Below are positions 46,180 to 58,699 of a DNA stretch of 64,000 nt, in pieces. Location of the stretch: the NCBI RefSeq assembly GCF_025698545.1, contig NC_068571.1, positions 12,174,160 to 12,238,159 on the forward strand. Direction: 5' to 3'. The stretch's first letter is position 1; each line of letters begins with the position of its first letter. The notes under the pieces were generated by a model that was given only the letters and a program-made list of their open reading frames with translations, ran no database searches and was not told the origin of the DNA. The position numbers were made by a program, and so were the translations under genes. The stretch comes from Gossypium raimondii (lineage: Eukaryota > Streptophyta > Magnoliopsida > Malvales > Malvaceae).

Positions 46180-46645
46180 ACTCTAGAGCCCTTGAAGTTT
46201 TTAAAATCAGGTTTATTTGACTCTCTAATTTTATAAAAAAATTAATTTGTCATTTTTAGACTTTAAATTTACGTTTTTTGTCAAATCATTCTAAAATAGA
46301 TGAAAACATTAAATTTTTAATTTTGCTGATGTAGCATACATGTGGATGACAAATCAAGATTTAATTAATTTTTAGAATTTAAAGATTAAAATCATGAAAA
46401 TCATTTAAAAATTATAAAAAATATAAAAATTAATTAAATGCTAATGTGTTATCCATGTGGTAATCTGTATGTCATATCAACAAAATTAATGACATTAACC
46501 TTTTCATCTATTTTAGGTGATTTAATAAAAAATACAAGTTTAAAGGCTAAAAAAAGGTGAGAAATTAAATGGATGACAAAATGACTTTCTTTCTTTCTTT
46601 TTTTTAATGTAAAATTGAAGGGTCAAAAAATCATTATGCCTTAAT
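46180..46645. repeat. foldback MITE-like element
   Basis: Left arm GTCAAATCATTCTAAAATAG, then ATGAAAACATTAA and GCTGATGTAGCATAC, matches the reverse complement of the right arm ATTAAATCACCTAAAATAG, then ATGAAAAGGTTAA and GTTGATATGACATAC. The right border ATTATGCCTT is the inverse of AAGGCATAAT at 44709, linking it to the previous element. Borders are approximate. Confidence 0.55.
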
Positions 46646-47714
46646 AAATAAATTTATACTGAATAATAAATCATATGTTGAGATGTCATTAATGACATTT
46701 AAAAACAATTACAGATTATTAAACATTTTAATAGTTGAGTAAAAATTTTAACCTACATAATTCATTAACAGTACGGGTGCAGCCAAAAGGGACAGGGAAG
46801 GCTGGCTAAATGGAAAAATTGCTTTATACCTCTTCTCCAAAATTAAAATAAAAATATTAATTTAATTTTTTTAAAAAATTTTCATTAAATAAAAAATTAT
46901 AATTTTAAATTTTTTAAAAAATTAAAAAAATTATAATCTTATCTCGATCCGTCTAAACCAAATTCCTAACTTTGTCACTAAAAGCACTAAATATAAAACC
47001 ATTTATATTTTATTTATTATATAAAATTTGATAAAAGTATATCAATATAAAAATTATATAACATAAATCTATAAAAATAATATAAAAGAGAATACATGTC
47101 CTGTTTGATTCATTCTTTTATTTTTACTTTTGCTGTTTATTCTTTTTTTTTTAGTTTTGGATGAGATAGGAAAGGGTAAATAAGAGTGGGAGGAAAAAGG
47201 AGTAAAGAGAGAAATTGAGAAAACAAAATATTTTGCTCTTCATCGTATTTTTACTGTTAAAAGTATTAAAATTCATTATTATATCCATAAAAGAATTTAT
47301 TATTAATAGTTTATAATAGTTTTATATATTATAATATTTATGTATTTGTATCATATTCATGATATTTTTTATTTTATGATACATTTGGATATAACTTTTT
47401 TTTTGGTATCATATCTTACTTCATCATATATATTTTGCATTATTTGTCATACAATTCAAATTTAACTCTAAATTTATTTATTTAAGATATTAAATTTTAA
47501 TATATTTTAAAATTTTAAACTATATGTATGCCAGTTAACAATTAATTAATTTTAAAATTAAAATAATTTAAAAATATTTTTATAGTTTTTTATACTTTTA
47601 AATAATTTTAGTAATTTTAATAGTTTGAAAATAATTTTATAATATTTTGAATTTTAAATTAAAAAATTAACTAATTGCTGCATAACATTTATATGGAGAA
47701 AGAATTATATGAAT
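46646..47714. other. intergenic DNA, nothing recognised
   Basis: Very AT-rich; no ORF or repeat border that I could support. Confidence 0.3.
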
Positions 47715-47898
47715 TGTGATTCCACATCATCCTTAATCCTTTCCAATAAGAGCATGACAAATCAAATTTTTACACTTGATTTTCAGCTTTTTTTTTCCTG
47801 AAAAAATTCAAATTTAACTAAAAATGCTAAAAATTAGGATGGAAAATTTGATTTGTCATGTCCCTATTAAAAAGGAATAAGAATGACGTGGAATTACA
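47715..47898. repeat. short MITE with ~55-bp inverted ends
   Basis: Left end TGTGATTCCACATCATCCTT, then AATCCTTTCCAATAAGAGCA and TGACAAATCAAATTTT. Right end, reverse-complemented: TGTAATTCCACGTCATTCTT, then ATTCCTTTTTAATAGGGACA and TGACAAATCAAATTTT. Total 184 bp, non-coding, about 475 bp upstream of the receptor kinase start codon. Confidence 0.75.
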
Positions 47899-48373
47899 GT
47901 TTTATACCACAATTTAGATGTATGTAAGAAGGAAAATACATGGTTTTACTCAAAAAAGGAAAGAAGAGGGAAATTGGGAATGATATTAGGATTACATATG
48001 GATACATAAAATAATGAGATTAATAAAGAAAAAAGAAAAACAGGGAAGCAGGTAGGCGGCCAAGCCAACTCAAACTCGGTACTTACTTTTGCTTCTTAGT
48101 TGTTAATAGTGCTCATCAACATCACCAACTTTTTGCGTAATTTTTATTAGATCCCGATCTTTTTCCATAACTTCCCTGTCCCAGAAAACTAGAACATTTT
48201 AATAATTCTCCAAGTTTCAACTATTCACATTCATTCATAAAACTACAAAACCATTTCCCACCTCCATGTTTGTCAAACAAACCACCCATTAAATCCATCT
48301 GAAAACAACTCCCCAACACTGCGTTTGTTTTGCTCTGTCTCACTTCTTTTTTTCTTTCCATGCAACGAAAACA

Positions 48374-50478
48374 ATGAAGCTAATCGTTTTTTCATTGTTT
48401 TTATGGGCAACATTGGTGGTGAGTGTGAGCTCAGATCTAGCTTCCGACAGGGCAGCCTTGTTGGCTCTTCGAGCAGCTGTTGGTGGACGCATCCGTTTGT
48501 GGAATCTTTCAAGCAGCCCATGTAGTTGGACTGGTGTAAATTGTGTCCAAAACAGAGTCGTCGAGTTAAGGCTCCCCGGAATGGGACTGTCAGGTCAGCT
48601 TCCCATTGCCATTGGTAACTTAACTCAGCTCCAAACTCTTTCTCTTCGTTTCAATGCTCTGTCTGGGTCAATCCCATCCGACTTTGCCAAGCTTACCACC
48701 CTTCGAAACCTCTACTTACAAGGGAATGGGTTTTCGGGTCAGATCCCGGGATTCTTGTTCACTTTGCAAAACCTCATCCGGTTAAATCTTGCAAACAATA
48801 ATTTCAGTGGTACCATCCCTGAAAGTGTCAATAATTCGACTAGGTTGGGCACATTGTTTTTAGAGAACAATCACTTATCTGGGTCAATACCAGATATCGA
48901 GTTGCCTTCGCTTGTGCAATTGAATGTTTCTTTTAATCAGTTAAACGGATCAATCCCGAAAGGGTTATCAGGGAAACCAAAGAGTGCTTTTCAAGGGAAT
49001 TCTTTATGCGGGAAGCCTTTGGTTTCTTGTGACGGAACTGAGAGTAGTGGGAGCAAGTTGTCTGGTGGAGCAATTGCTGGTATTGTCATTGGGTGTGTGC
49101 TTGGTGTTTTATTGGTTTTGATTCTCTTGATATGTCTATGTAGAAGGGAGGGTGGTAAAAAAACCAAGACAAAAGATATAGCCCCTGCAAAACTGGCTGA
49201 GATTGAAATTCCAGCAGACAAGGCAGCAGGGGAGAGTGATAATAAAAATGGTGGTGCCTTGTCTGGGGTAGTCAAAAACGATGCTAAGAGCAGTGGGAAT
49301 AAGAAGTTGGTGTTTTTCGGGAACGCGCCGAGGGTATTCGATCTGGAGGATCTATTGAGGGCATCTGCTGAGGTGTTGGGGAAGGGAACATTTGGGACGG
49401 CTTATAAGGCCACCTTAGATATGGGGGTGGTTGTTGCAGTGAAGAGGTTGAAGGATGTGGTGGTGTCAGAAAAGGAATTCAAGGAGAAAATGGAGGTAGT
49501 GGGAGCCATGGATCACCAGAACTTGGTCCCATTAAGGGCCTATTACTTCAGTGCAGATGAGAAACTTCTTGTTTATGATTACATGTCCACAGGAAGCTTG
49601 TCTGCACTTTTGCATGGTGAGTATCACTTTCTTTACTAGGCTTTCTTTTGCGGGCATTGTACTCTTGCTTTTGCGGCACTGTTATTATCGATGTTCTTCC
49701 TTTTTCTTGACAATTTTGATTGCTGGAATGGACCAACTTTTTGAATTTCTATCAGCTAAATCTTGTAGATCAATTTCTTGGTTATATGTTATTGACTGAT
49801 CTAGCATTTACAATTTCGTTTGCTGTTGCATTTTAGCAACTTTGTTAAAGAACCCTTAAATTTCTACCTCTGAAATTTTATAATTGCCATTTTCAAACAG
49901 GTAACAAAGGAGCTGGCAGGACTCCATTGAATTGGGATACAAGGTCCAGCATAGCCCTTGGAGCTGCCAAAGGCATTGCATACCTCCATTCCAAGGGACC
50001 AGGAATCTCCCATGGAAACATCAAATCCTCCAACATCCTTCTCACTACATCCTATGAAGCTCGTGTGTCTGATTTTGGTCTTGCTCAGCTTTCTGGCCCA
50101 ACATCGACCCCCAACCGTGTAGATGGCTACCGTGCTCCAGAGGTAACAGATGCTCGTAAAGTTTCTCAAAAAGCCGATGTCTACAGCTTCGGTGTATTGC
50201 TTCTAGAACTGCTTACAGGGAAGGCACCCACACATGCATTAACAAATGAGGAAGGAGTAGACCTCCCAAGATGGGTCCAATCCGTAGTTCGAGAGGAGTG
50301 GACTGCCGAGGTGTTCGACCTCGAACTTCTCAGATACCAGAATGTGGAGGAGGACATGGTCCAGCTCTTACAGCTTGCCATTAACTGTACTGCTCAATAT
50401 CCCGACAAACGTCCTGCAATGGATGAGGTGACGAGCCAAATCGAGGAGCTCTGCCGCTCTAGCGATCAGAGAACATAG
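48374..50478 (+). CDS. RKL1: LRR-III receptor-like kinase, probable inactive (RKL1/RLK902-like)
   Basis: Plasma-membrane receptor-like protein. Exons 48374-49616 and 49901-50478 (donor CATG|GTGAGT, acceptor TTTCAAACAG), 606 aa; relatives are about 640-655. Residues 1-20 are a signal peptide ([20 protein letters not shown]), followed by the LRR cap with CSWTGVNC. About five LRRs follow ([11 protein letters not shown].., [39 protein letters not shown]). A transmembrane helix is at about 230-256 ([20 protein letters not shown]..), then a basic/acidic juxtamembrane. The kinase domain starts about residue 333 with [12 protein letters not shown] and has VAVKRLKD (Lys ~356). The catalytic loop is SHGNIKSSN (about 449-457), so HRD Asp is replaced, whereas DFG (about 472) is kept. 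[24 protein letters not shown] and the C-terminal KRPAMDEV follow. It is therefore a likely pseudokinase or weak kinase acting as a scaffold, as known for this subfamily. The gene is intact. Confidence 0.95.
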
Positions 50479-52689
50479 ACACATGAAATCCTAGACGATG
50501 GGTCATCGCAGCTGGTTTACTCAGTTGCTTTCGTAGGCTCTCCACCATCTTCAGTACAAGACTAAAATGTCAGCAGCAATCTTTCATTTTTTTTTATTTT
50601 TATTTTTTTCATTTTGGTTTGATAGAGTTCTCATTGTATTGTATGTTTATTATTGAGTTCATTCTATTGAAGAAACTGTTGCATTTTGCATTTCCATTTT
50701 TATTTTTGCTTCAACATTTTCCCCCACATTCATAGAAACATTGTTCTTTTCTCTCTTATTTCCCTGTAATTTTGCATTTGGTAGGGGGAATTCATATATT
50801 GTTAATTGTACTTGGTTGTGTGAAGTGTGAATAACTGGTCCTTTACTTTTTGCTTTCTTACTACTCGCTCACCCTTCCCTGCATTTCGCATTAAGATATC
50901 ACTTTCATTTTTCTGTTTTTTATTTCACCACAGATTTTAGGCTGGACCATATACAAAATTTCATTACTTTTGTTAATCATATATTTGAATATTTGAGTCC
51001 ACCATCAAAATTTATTTTCCTAAATCCATTTTATTTTTAAAATTTTTAGAGTTCAAATATTCGACAAATAATCTATACCATATTCAAGGGATTTATTGAG
51101 TTTGTGTCACCTTTAATCGTGTCCCAGCGCAGTTGGGCAATCATTAAAAATCTTTCTTTTTATAAAATAATAAACATTATCGTGGGGATATTTTTGTCAT
51201 GTGAATTCTATTCTTCCTCTGTTAAAAAAGGATTAACTTACACCGATATAAAACTAACATGATTTTGCATACTTCATAACTTTTTATGATTGATATATTA
51301 AGAATCCAACCGTCATATTTGATTTTCATTCATATAGGTCATATATGCCAAGTTTGTAATAAATAAAAATTTCTAACTACTCATTTTAACTAAAAAATTT
51401 TCAACCGTTAAATATATAATAATACAAACAATTTTACACTGATTTGATAAAGGTTAAATATATATACTAATACAGATAGAGTTTTAAGTCGATATGACAA
51501 ACATATAGGATTGATTCAAAATTTCACATGTATCACAAGTACAATTATATTGATGAATTCAAGATTAATAGTTAAAATATTAATAGTAAAGAAAATTATA
51601 AAAGTGTGTAAAACCATGTTAATTTTACACTTAAATGTGTTTGATGGGATTCAACTTAATACACCATAATTTTTAATAGTTTTACCATCAATACTAATAT
51701 TTAAGATTTTTACTGAGTTAGTATCACCGCTCAACCGGATTTTAATTTAGTGTAGAATCTATCAAAAGCTTTAGCTATTATTTTGAGGTCAATTTTATCT
51801 TTTAGATAAAATCTAAAAAAATTTGCAAATGATGATTCAAACCCGAACATAATGATTTTAATAACTCAACTTTACCATTTCAATTAAAGTCATATTTAGT
51901 TGTTATACTAAACATTGTAAGTGCGCCATAATCTAGTTTTGACTAAAACTTTATTTCATCTTTAAATATCTTTTATAAATATATATATAACATAAATTTT
52001 TTCACCTATGTGTGTCATGATTTTTTTGCCATAATCTTTTACTATAATCTAATATTATGAAAGATTAGAATAATGATGTTGAAGAAGACAAATAAATAAT
52101 TTGGGATACAGCTGGTAATGGTATCATAAAAATATTTGTTTCATATGATATCTCATTTTCAATTTCAAAAGAATATTGAAGATACCCATGCTTTCCAGGA
52201 AGGGTGGCACTCTAAAGTAGTTGAGAGGAAAAATTATAGAATTTTTTAAATTTTAATTAATTACTCATAATGTAAATAAAGTTAATAAATGTTAATTTTT
52301 CATTTATTTCAAGATGTTTTGACAAAAAACATTAATTTAAGGGTAAAAGAAAAGAAAAATTAAATGAAGGACTAAAATATATATTTTAAAGTTGGAAGGT
52401 CAAATAAGTCAATATACTTTTATTTTATTTTGGACATATATAAAATTTTAATTTAATATGCAGTAAAATATACGAGGATTGATTTGATACCTTATATATT
52501 TTTTGAATTACAATTATATATATTATGAAATAAATAATAAAGAATTCATCAATAGGGATGATTATAATGCTTCTCCAAAATTTATATTTATATTTATAGA
52601 TATAAGAAATATAAATGAAATAAAACTCTACTTCTACTGAATATTAGAGTCCTAAAGTACATCAATCTTATCTTGAAGTTGATAGACAT
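50479..52689. other. 3' flank of the receptor kinase gene, then intergenic DNA
   Basis: 50479-50870 is T-rich and probably holds the 3' UTR and poly(A) region. Beyond it the DNA is AT-rich without a recognisable gene. The stretch just before 52690 may include part of the LTR of the copia element that follows. Confidence 0.35.
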
Positions 52690-54373
52690 CCACTTAATAA
52701 TAATATATTTATAACACTCTCGCTTAGATATTCATTGGTAGATAATGTGCCATGTTAAAACTTTACTAAGATAAAACCTTGTGGAAACAAATCCTACTGA
52801 AGGAAAAATAGTATACATATCTATAATACACATAACATGCTACCCCATTAAAAACCTTAACAATAAAATCTAATGGGATAAAATCTCAGTTAAGGGAAAA
52901 TAAGTACAGAGCGTATTTACTTGCCTTCATGACAACATCACATGATATCTCAAATTCTACGTATTCAATCTTGAATGTTAGCTTTTCAAATGATTACTTG
53001 AATGGATTTGCTAAGCATTTAAGTCATAAGTGAAGAAAAATTTTGGGAGAAATATTTTTTGATCTCTATAAGATTTCCAATAATAACCATAACAAACTTT
53101 AATCATGATCCTTCTATAATATACATATGTTCAATCAATTTAATATATATTTACTCAAATATTTGAACAATTTCTTGAAAATTTCTATATGCTTCCAGCA
53201 TTCTAAATACTTTAAGGATTTTAATATAAACTTCATTTTTCTTTTTTGTTTTCGCAAAACTACTCATTTGTACCTCACCGACTTTATACCTTTAAATGTT
53301 TAGTCTGCTGGTTCAGAAACTTCATAATTTAATTCTACTTGAATTGTGTCTTTTTGTTTTTGTCCAATCTATTCCATGTCTATATTTCTCAACATATTTA
53401 TTCAAAATCCTCATTCTTTTCATGATTTCAATAATAATATTGTATGCAAAATTTTTGTCGACAACTTTTATTTCCATGGTTCTATATTTTCTCGTATTGA
53501 CATAACTTATCGATATATCTTTATTTTCATTATTTTCACATTCAATTTCAAGTACCTGAATCTCTTCTCGAGTTTTAATGACTTGTTATGTCTTGGGTCT
53601 CTTCAGGAGCACTCATCGCCACTATATGACCATATTGATTTATTATTTTCTTTTACGCTAATTTTTACCTTTGAAACCAACTGATCTACCATGTTTCAAG
53701 CATGCATGACTTTCATTTATTCTAACATATTGTCCTACTAAGACTTCGTTTCAAATCAAAATATTAGTTGGTATATAACACTAGGTTATTCTCATAAAGT
53801 CAAGAAATGCATCGATAGTTAAGTTGTAATAAAGTAAATTATTTTCTTGAACTTCGCTTCAAATTACTTTCTATAAGGATCTAAATAATGACAATTCATT
53901 CTAAGTACTTTATATCCAACCATTATTTCTCTCCCTTAATGTTGGAGGAAAATTGTCAAATCAAAATAATAATGAAATCAATCATAGTTGAATCTTCAAT
54001 TGGATCAAAACATCTAATAATACAAGGAGACTTGTAATTAATATATATTCACAACTTTATTTGAACACCCATTTCGTGCATTGTGGTGGAGTAACTTGAA
54101 TATCTACTACACATTCAAAAATTATAAAATGGATTGTATTTGACTCAGGACCAAAAGACAATTGTAATAGAGAGTGTTTATCAAAACTTATTGGCATGAT
54201 GCGTATAAGTGTTAATTCATATAAAATATCATATCCTTATATATATAGAAAAACTTTTATTCTAAAAAAAATACTGTTTAGCTACTTATTGGAGGCATTT
54301 AATTATTAATTCAGCTAAACCATTTTATACACATAAACATCAGACTTTTAATGCGATTCCAGTCAAATCATGT
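52690..54373 (-). pseudogene. decayed Ty1/copia pol, downstream half
   Basis: Read on the minus strand across many stops and shifts, 54370-53700 gives the integrase end: NGLAELIIKCLQ, LTLIRIMPISFDKHSLLQLS, FGPESN, then FECVVDIQVTPPQCTKWVFK. This parallels NGLAESLIKRLQ..ALVRIRPTSYHKYSPLQLxFGQEPNIxHLRIFGCAVYVPIAPPQRTKMG. Further on are RT-like scraps. At about 53050-52920 comes ISPKIFL...LANPFK..SFEKLTFKI, corresponding to RNase H text HISPKFFxTHELQ..LADLFTKSLPTSTFEKLxxxIGMRRL. 52690-52950 is the copia 3' UTR/LTR-like sequence. Clearly non-functional. Confidence 0.7.
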
Positions 54374-56028
54374 GATTCGTCTTGAAGGCCTCGAAACTGC
54401 GCCAAGTTCAAAGGGCCCAAATGCAAGATGAAAACATTCAAGTCCATGCAATACCTTGCATATGGACGTTTAAAGCCCATTTATGCTTTTTAACTTGTTT
54501 TATTTCCACAGCTTGTTTAAAGTTAAGTTTGTTCAATTCTTGTCATGATAATTAATTTGTGTCCTTGTTATTTCATCGTTTTAATTGTGTTTTATAACAT
54601 GTCTTAGATTTTGGCATCTTTAATGTGTCTTAGTTTTGCATTGCATTTTAATTCACAGATTTTGTTTTATCTTATGTTTTCATCATGTGATAAGTTATGC
54701 CATGCTTTTATTCGAGTGTTTAAGTTGCTTACAATTGGGTTTGTTTAACTATTGTATTAGTTGAGTATGTCGTTTAGTCATGTTGAAAGTCCAGTTTTAA
54801 TCTAGTTGGTCATGTTGTTAAAGAGTCATGTTAAATAGAGTCTTTGTGTTGATTCATGTGTGATTGTTTGAAATGATCTAACATCTATTTATATGTGTGT
54901 CATAGGGATTGTTCGACTAGCCATTTAAAGACTCTTTATGCATATTCATTAAAGCCAAATGCATGCACAATTATGTTCACAGAACTTCAAAATACATGCC
55001 ATTATTTTTGGTTCATGTGATTGTTTGTATGGGTGGACTAGATACATGGATACATGCATTTTATGAATGGCCAAATTCAAGGAATCCTTCACATACATGG
55101 ATGGTGGCAAGGAGGGGAGCTTAATATGACTATTTGAGTGCATTCATGCATGGCTCATATGCATTGGCGTCCAAGGGAGGTGAAGCTCCATAAATGTACA
55201 CAATAAACCTCAACTATGCATGCACCAATTTGAGGAATGAACTTGACTCTTCACTCAACATTCACATGTAAATGCCTTAATTGCAAGATTAATGAAGCAT
55301 ACATTTCATCTATACATGCATGCATGGAAATGAGAGAAGTTTCGCATTAAAATGGTAGCATTCATTGTGCTCATACATGAATCTTCTCAAAAGAATGAAT
55401 CTGCCCATTCATGCACTTCAAAGGGGGGACAAATTGCCTATTCACATCTAAAGACATGTATAAATGTCCAAATACATGTAATCACAAGAGGATGAACATC
55501 CATGAACATCCAAAGGGGGAAGAATGTAACCCTTCACGTATCCACTAAATCAACATTATGCATGAATGAATTTTAATTCTATGTGTGAACAACATTATGG
55601 CCAAATATGGCTATTAGCTTTCTAAGAGTCTATAAATAGTTTGAAACTTTTCAATTGTAAGGAGACCATCTTTTGAATATAAAAATTATTTGTGAGATTA
55701 TTTCTCTCTGGTTCTTTATTGAACTAAACCGAACTTATCAAACTTTTTAAAGTTTGTAGTGTTCATTTGTCTTATCGTTTTGTTTCCCATCACGAAGTGT
55801 GGCAACTTCCTTATACTGAGGTTTTAGTAAGCTTGTGAGTTAAGCGGGTTGGAGTTTTAATCTAGCTATGGTTCCTTATACTGCAACTACTACGAGGTCG
55901 AGGTTCCATCCATTTAGATAATTTTCAAGATGGTCCTTCCTATTCGAGCAATTCTCCTAACTTTTAAGTTCAGGTCTCGTTGGCATATTTTTTAGGTTCG
56001 ACTCAGGTTCGGAAAATCGCATCAACTT
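54374..56028 (+). mobile_element. gypsy LTR (family B-like) inserted in the copia relic
   Basis: It starts TGATTCGTCTTGAAGGCCTC and ends CGGAAAATCGCATCA, giving inverted ends TGAT(T/G)CG similar to the LTR at 39669-41144. Both share a TATA box with the same surroundings (CTATAAATAGTTT, here about 55631) and an ATGCATG-rich middle. The copia integrase reads continuously on both sides once this 1.65-kb segment is removed. No duplication could be matched, so borders may be a few bases off. Confidence 0.65.
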
Positions 56029-57150
56029 TATGATATTTACTCGCATCGACAATTTAACCTACAATGATCAGTGAAAGCCTAAGAAATGAACTTCCAAACA
56101 ATAACAAGAATTGTCTCAATTGCATAATCTAAAAGTAATCCCACAAACTACAGGTTGCACGTTGATAACTCATAAATGATTATCTTTGTAGGTGCATTTA
56201 CTAAAATCATATCAAACCATCCAATTGCTGGATAAAATGGACTCATATTTCTTTAAAAAAATGCAAGAGATTCAATTTCAACTTTTGCTAGTGAGGTTTA
56301 ATAAATATTCTTTAAGAACAAGCAATAACTGGTAAATGGAGAATATACAGGTTCTTTAATAAATATTCATGTAAATTCTTATCTTGCCACATCATTATTG
56401 ATTGGGATGGTCTAACTGATCATGCCAACTAATTAGTATATTTGAACTACTAAATTTGTAGTTTACTATGATTTAACCATACTAATATATGTATAGTACA
56501 AACAAGAGGAAAGACAATAAATTTTCCAATACAAAATTCTTACCTATTATAATAGATGTAATATGTAGAAATCTATCGGCTCTTCATCCATAATCTCAAT
56601 ATGATATTTGTTACAACATATATCCTTTTAAAAAAATAATTTCTTTGAGACTAACTAAAACATAGTGTATTAATTATCGTTTTGTTTCTTTAGATAATAA
56701 TGTATTAACTCTTCAAGCCTTGAATTAATTTTATACTATGAAAGATTAACATGTTTCATTACCACATTTAACATTGGGTAACAATATATTAGCTCTTCTA
56801 GAGCCTTAAATTATTTTTATCACCAAAGGTTAGTTCATTCATTACCAAATAAGAAAAATGCTTCTTATCCCTAGAGATAGTATATACTATTGTATTGTCT
56901 ATGGAAATATGTTTCCTTTGCTTTAGGAAATATAAATTGAATAATAAAACTTTTAGGTGTACAATAGAACATAACCAAAGGCATTTTATAAATTGTCTCT
57001 CTTCTTTAAAGGGTTATATTAAGAACTCTTTTGTTCTCTTATTTATTTCTATATCTTCAGTTCTAGTGGTGAGAAGAATTATTACTAGTAAGAAATCCAA
57101 TAATTAAGTAATTAGTGTCACAATCCACAAAAAGGGTACAATTCAAACTT
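56029..57150 (-). pseudogene. decayed Ty1/copia pol, upstream half (protease to integrase)
   Basis: On the minus strand: IVYTISRDKKHFSYLVMNEL (about 56890-56830), SQRNYFFKRI, then LHITSIIIGKNFVLENLLSF, ILISWHDQSN, and at 56230-56060 FDMILVNAPTKIIIYELSTC, YAIETI and AFTDHC. These line up with copia blocks TTHTILRDKKYFSYL.., SQRNLLSFKDIRxNGYHIE.., FIIWHDRLGHPG.. and YFMVLVDASTRWSHVCLLST..AFNDYC. Gag was not recognised. Stops and frameshifts are frequent. The text is collinear with 52690-54373. Confidence 0.7.
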
Positions 57151-57211
57151 AATGTTTAAGCATACGACAGGTATACAACTATGGCCTTTCACACCACATC
57201 GATAAAATAAG

Positions 57212-58699
57212 TGTCGCGTGTGAATATAATATGCGAATGTGCAAGTGTACATATCGAATCAAGTAACAAAGTGATGAGTGAGTATCGTTCCCACGATGAT
57301 CGATTTGAGGCACAAAACTGGTCAAGTTATTATAATATAAAATCCAATTAATGTTGTGGTAAAGCTATGGTAAGTATGCAGTGGCAATTAAAGGAATAGT
57401 GATGTATGCAATATGTAGAATTAGTTAATACTTGGAAATGCTATGGCAATAAGAATAGAAATGTAATGGAAATTATGAGAATTACTACGGGAATATTATG
57501 TAAATGAACAAATAAATAACTAAGAATGCAATTGCAAAGATTCTATGGCAAAAGATAATAGTTACGGGATGTTGAGTGGGAAGGTCGGGATTACTAGGAA
57601 TCTACTTTTTCTGTCAGCAATGCCTCAGCAAAATCATACTTAACCTACTACTCAGAAGAGTTCTAAAGTGGCCTGCCTCTTTCAAGAGCAGATACCTCAA
57701 GTTACCTTTCCTGTGTCTATAGGCCTTTAATCTGGTACCTTGCACTATTTCTTTATGTATGAACGTTGTTCTATGTCTAGAGTTTACTACAAGTATCTGT
57801 TGCGTACTTGCTCATATCATTCAACCATGGTCTAACTTATCTAACCTTTTCAGACTTTAGATTAATTTAAGGGTATGCAGCACAATCAATTATGTCTAGG
57901 GATTGCTTACATACATTTTAAAGAATAAAGCAATTGAATGAAGTAGTAATATAATTTAGATTTATACTACAACCATTAAAGACTATTAAAGTTTCATCAA
58001 AGTAACCCCAACCCTATGAGATTTAGATGAGATTTAGCTCATAGGGTGGTAAATAAAATTCAACTCAAACATCATTTTCATCACTATAATTCACGAATGA
58101 ACAAATTAGAAATAATGGAAGAACATCGGGAAGACAACATTAGCTTGTCCAATCCACACTCCAGTTGCGCAATGTCCTGAGGTGGCTGAGAGGGACTGCC
58201 TTTGTTTTTCCTCTCCCTGTCTCTATTCAGTCACTACCTTCTATTTTGCCTAAGGATCTTTTCCCCCTTCGTCTGCTCCCTAGGGTTTCCTCCTTTGGCT
58301 TTTTTAAATTATTTTTTTCTTATTCAGGTTAATTCTAACAGCCCAATATTTATCTTCTCCTCTTTTCTAGGTAGATTTATTTGGTGCAAATAGAGTTAGG
58401 CTGAAACTGATATGCGCTAAATGCTGTCTGGGCACCTTCTTGGCATTGCCATGGCATACTAGTTGGCAATCTGACCATCCTTTTGCCCTGAAAAAACTTC
58501 ACTCCTTTATTTTTTTTCCTCATCCTGTACCTGCCAATACCACAAAACACAACCCTTCCATGAGCAATTAAAAGTACCTAATATTTAAACGCAACCCAAG
58601 TTCTAATGCAATTCTAAAAATACTAATGAAATGTTCTAAAATGCAACTAGATGTACTAGGTCCGCAGGCATGAAATATAACTCTTTTCAAGAGTTATCA
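57212..58699 (-). mobile_element. Athila-like gypsy 3' LTR (minus orientation)
   Basis: Read on the minus strand, a purine tract TTAGGTTTGGGGGTG precedes TGATAACTCTTGAAAAGAGT at 58699, the usual PPT-LTR junction of an Athila-type element. The proposed other end is ...CACACGCGACA at 57212. This gives about 1488 bp with TG...CA ends. As the 5' LTR lies outside the window, borders are tentative (58701 is an alternative right end). The plus-strand ORF at 58202-58393 is low-complexity. Confidence 0.6.

Noticed and set aside
48273..48525. ORFs overlapping the 5' end of the receptor kinase (both strands)
   Set aside because: Shadows; only the 48374 start gives signal peptide plus LRR sequence.
48991..49275. 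Minus-strand ORF over the receptor kinase transmembrane region
   Set aside because: Antisense shadow of a conserved exon.
52900..53700. Plus-strand ORFs at 53296-53684 as genes
   Set aside because: Phe/Ile-rich antisense translation of a decayed copia pol.
54374..56028. A matching 5-bp duplication around the LTR
   Set aside because: The bases outside the two proposed ends (TCATG and ACTTT) do not match, so no duplication is claimed.
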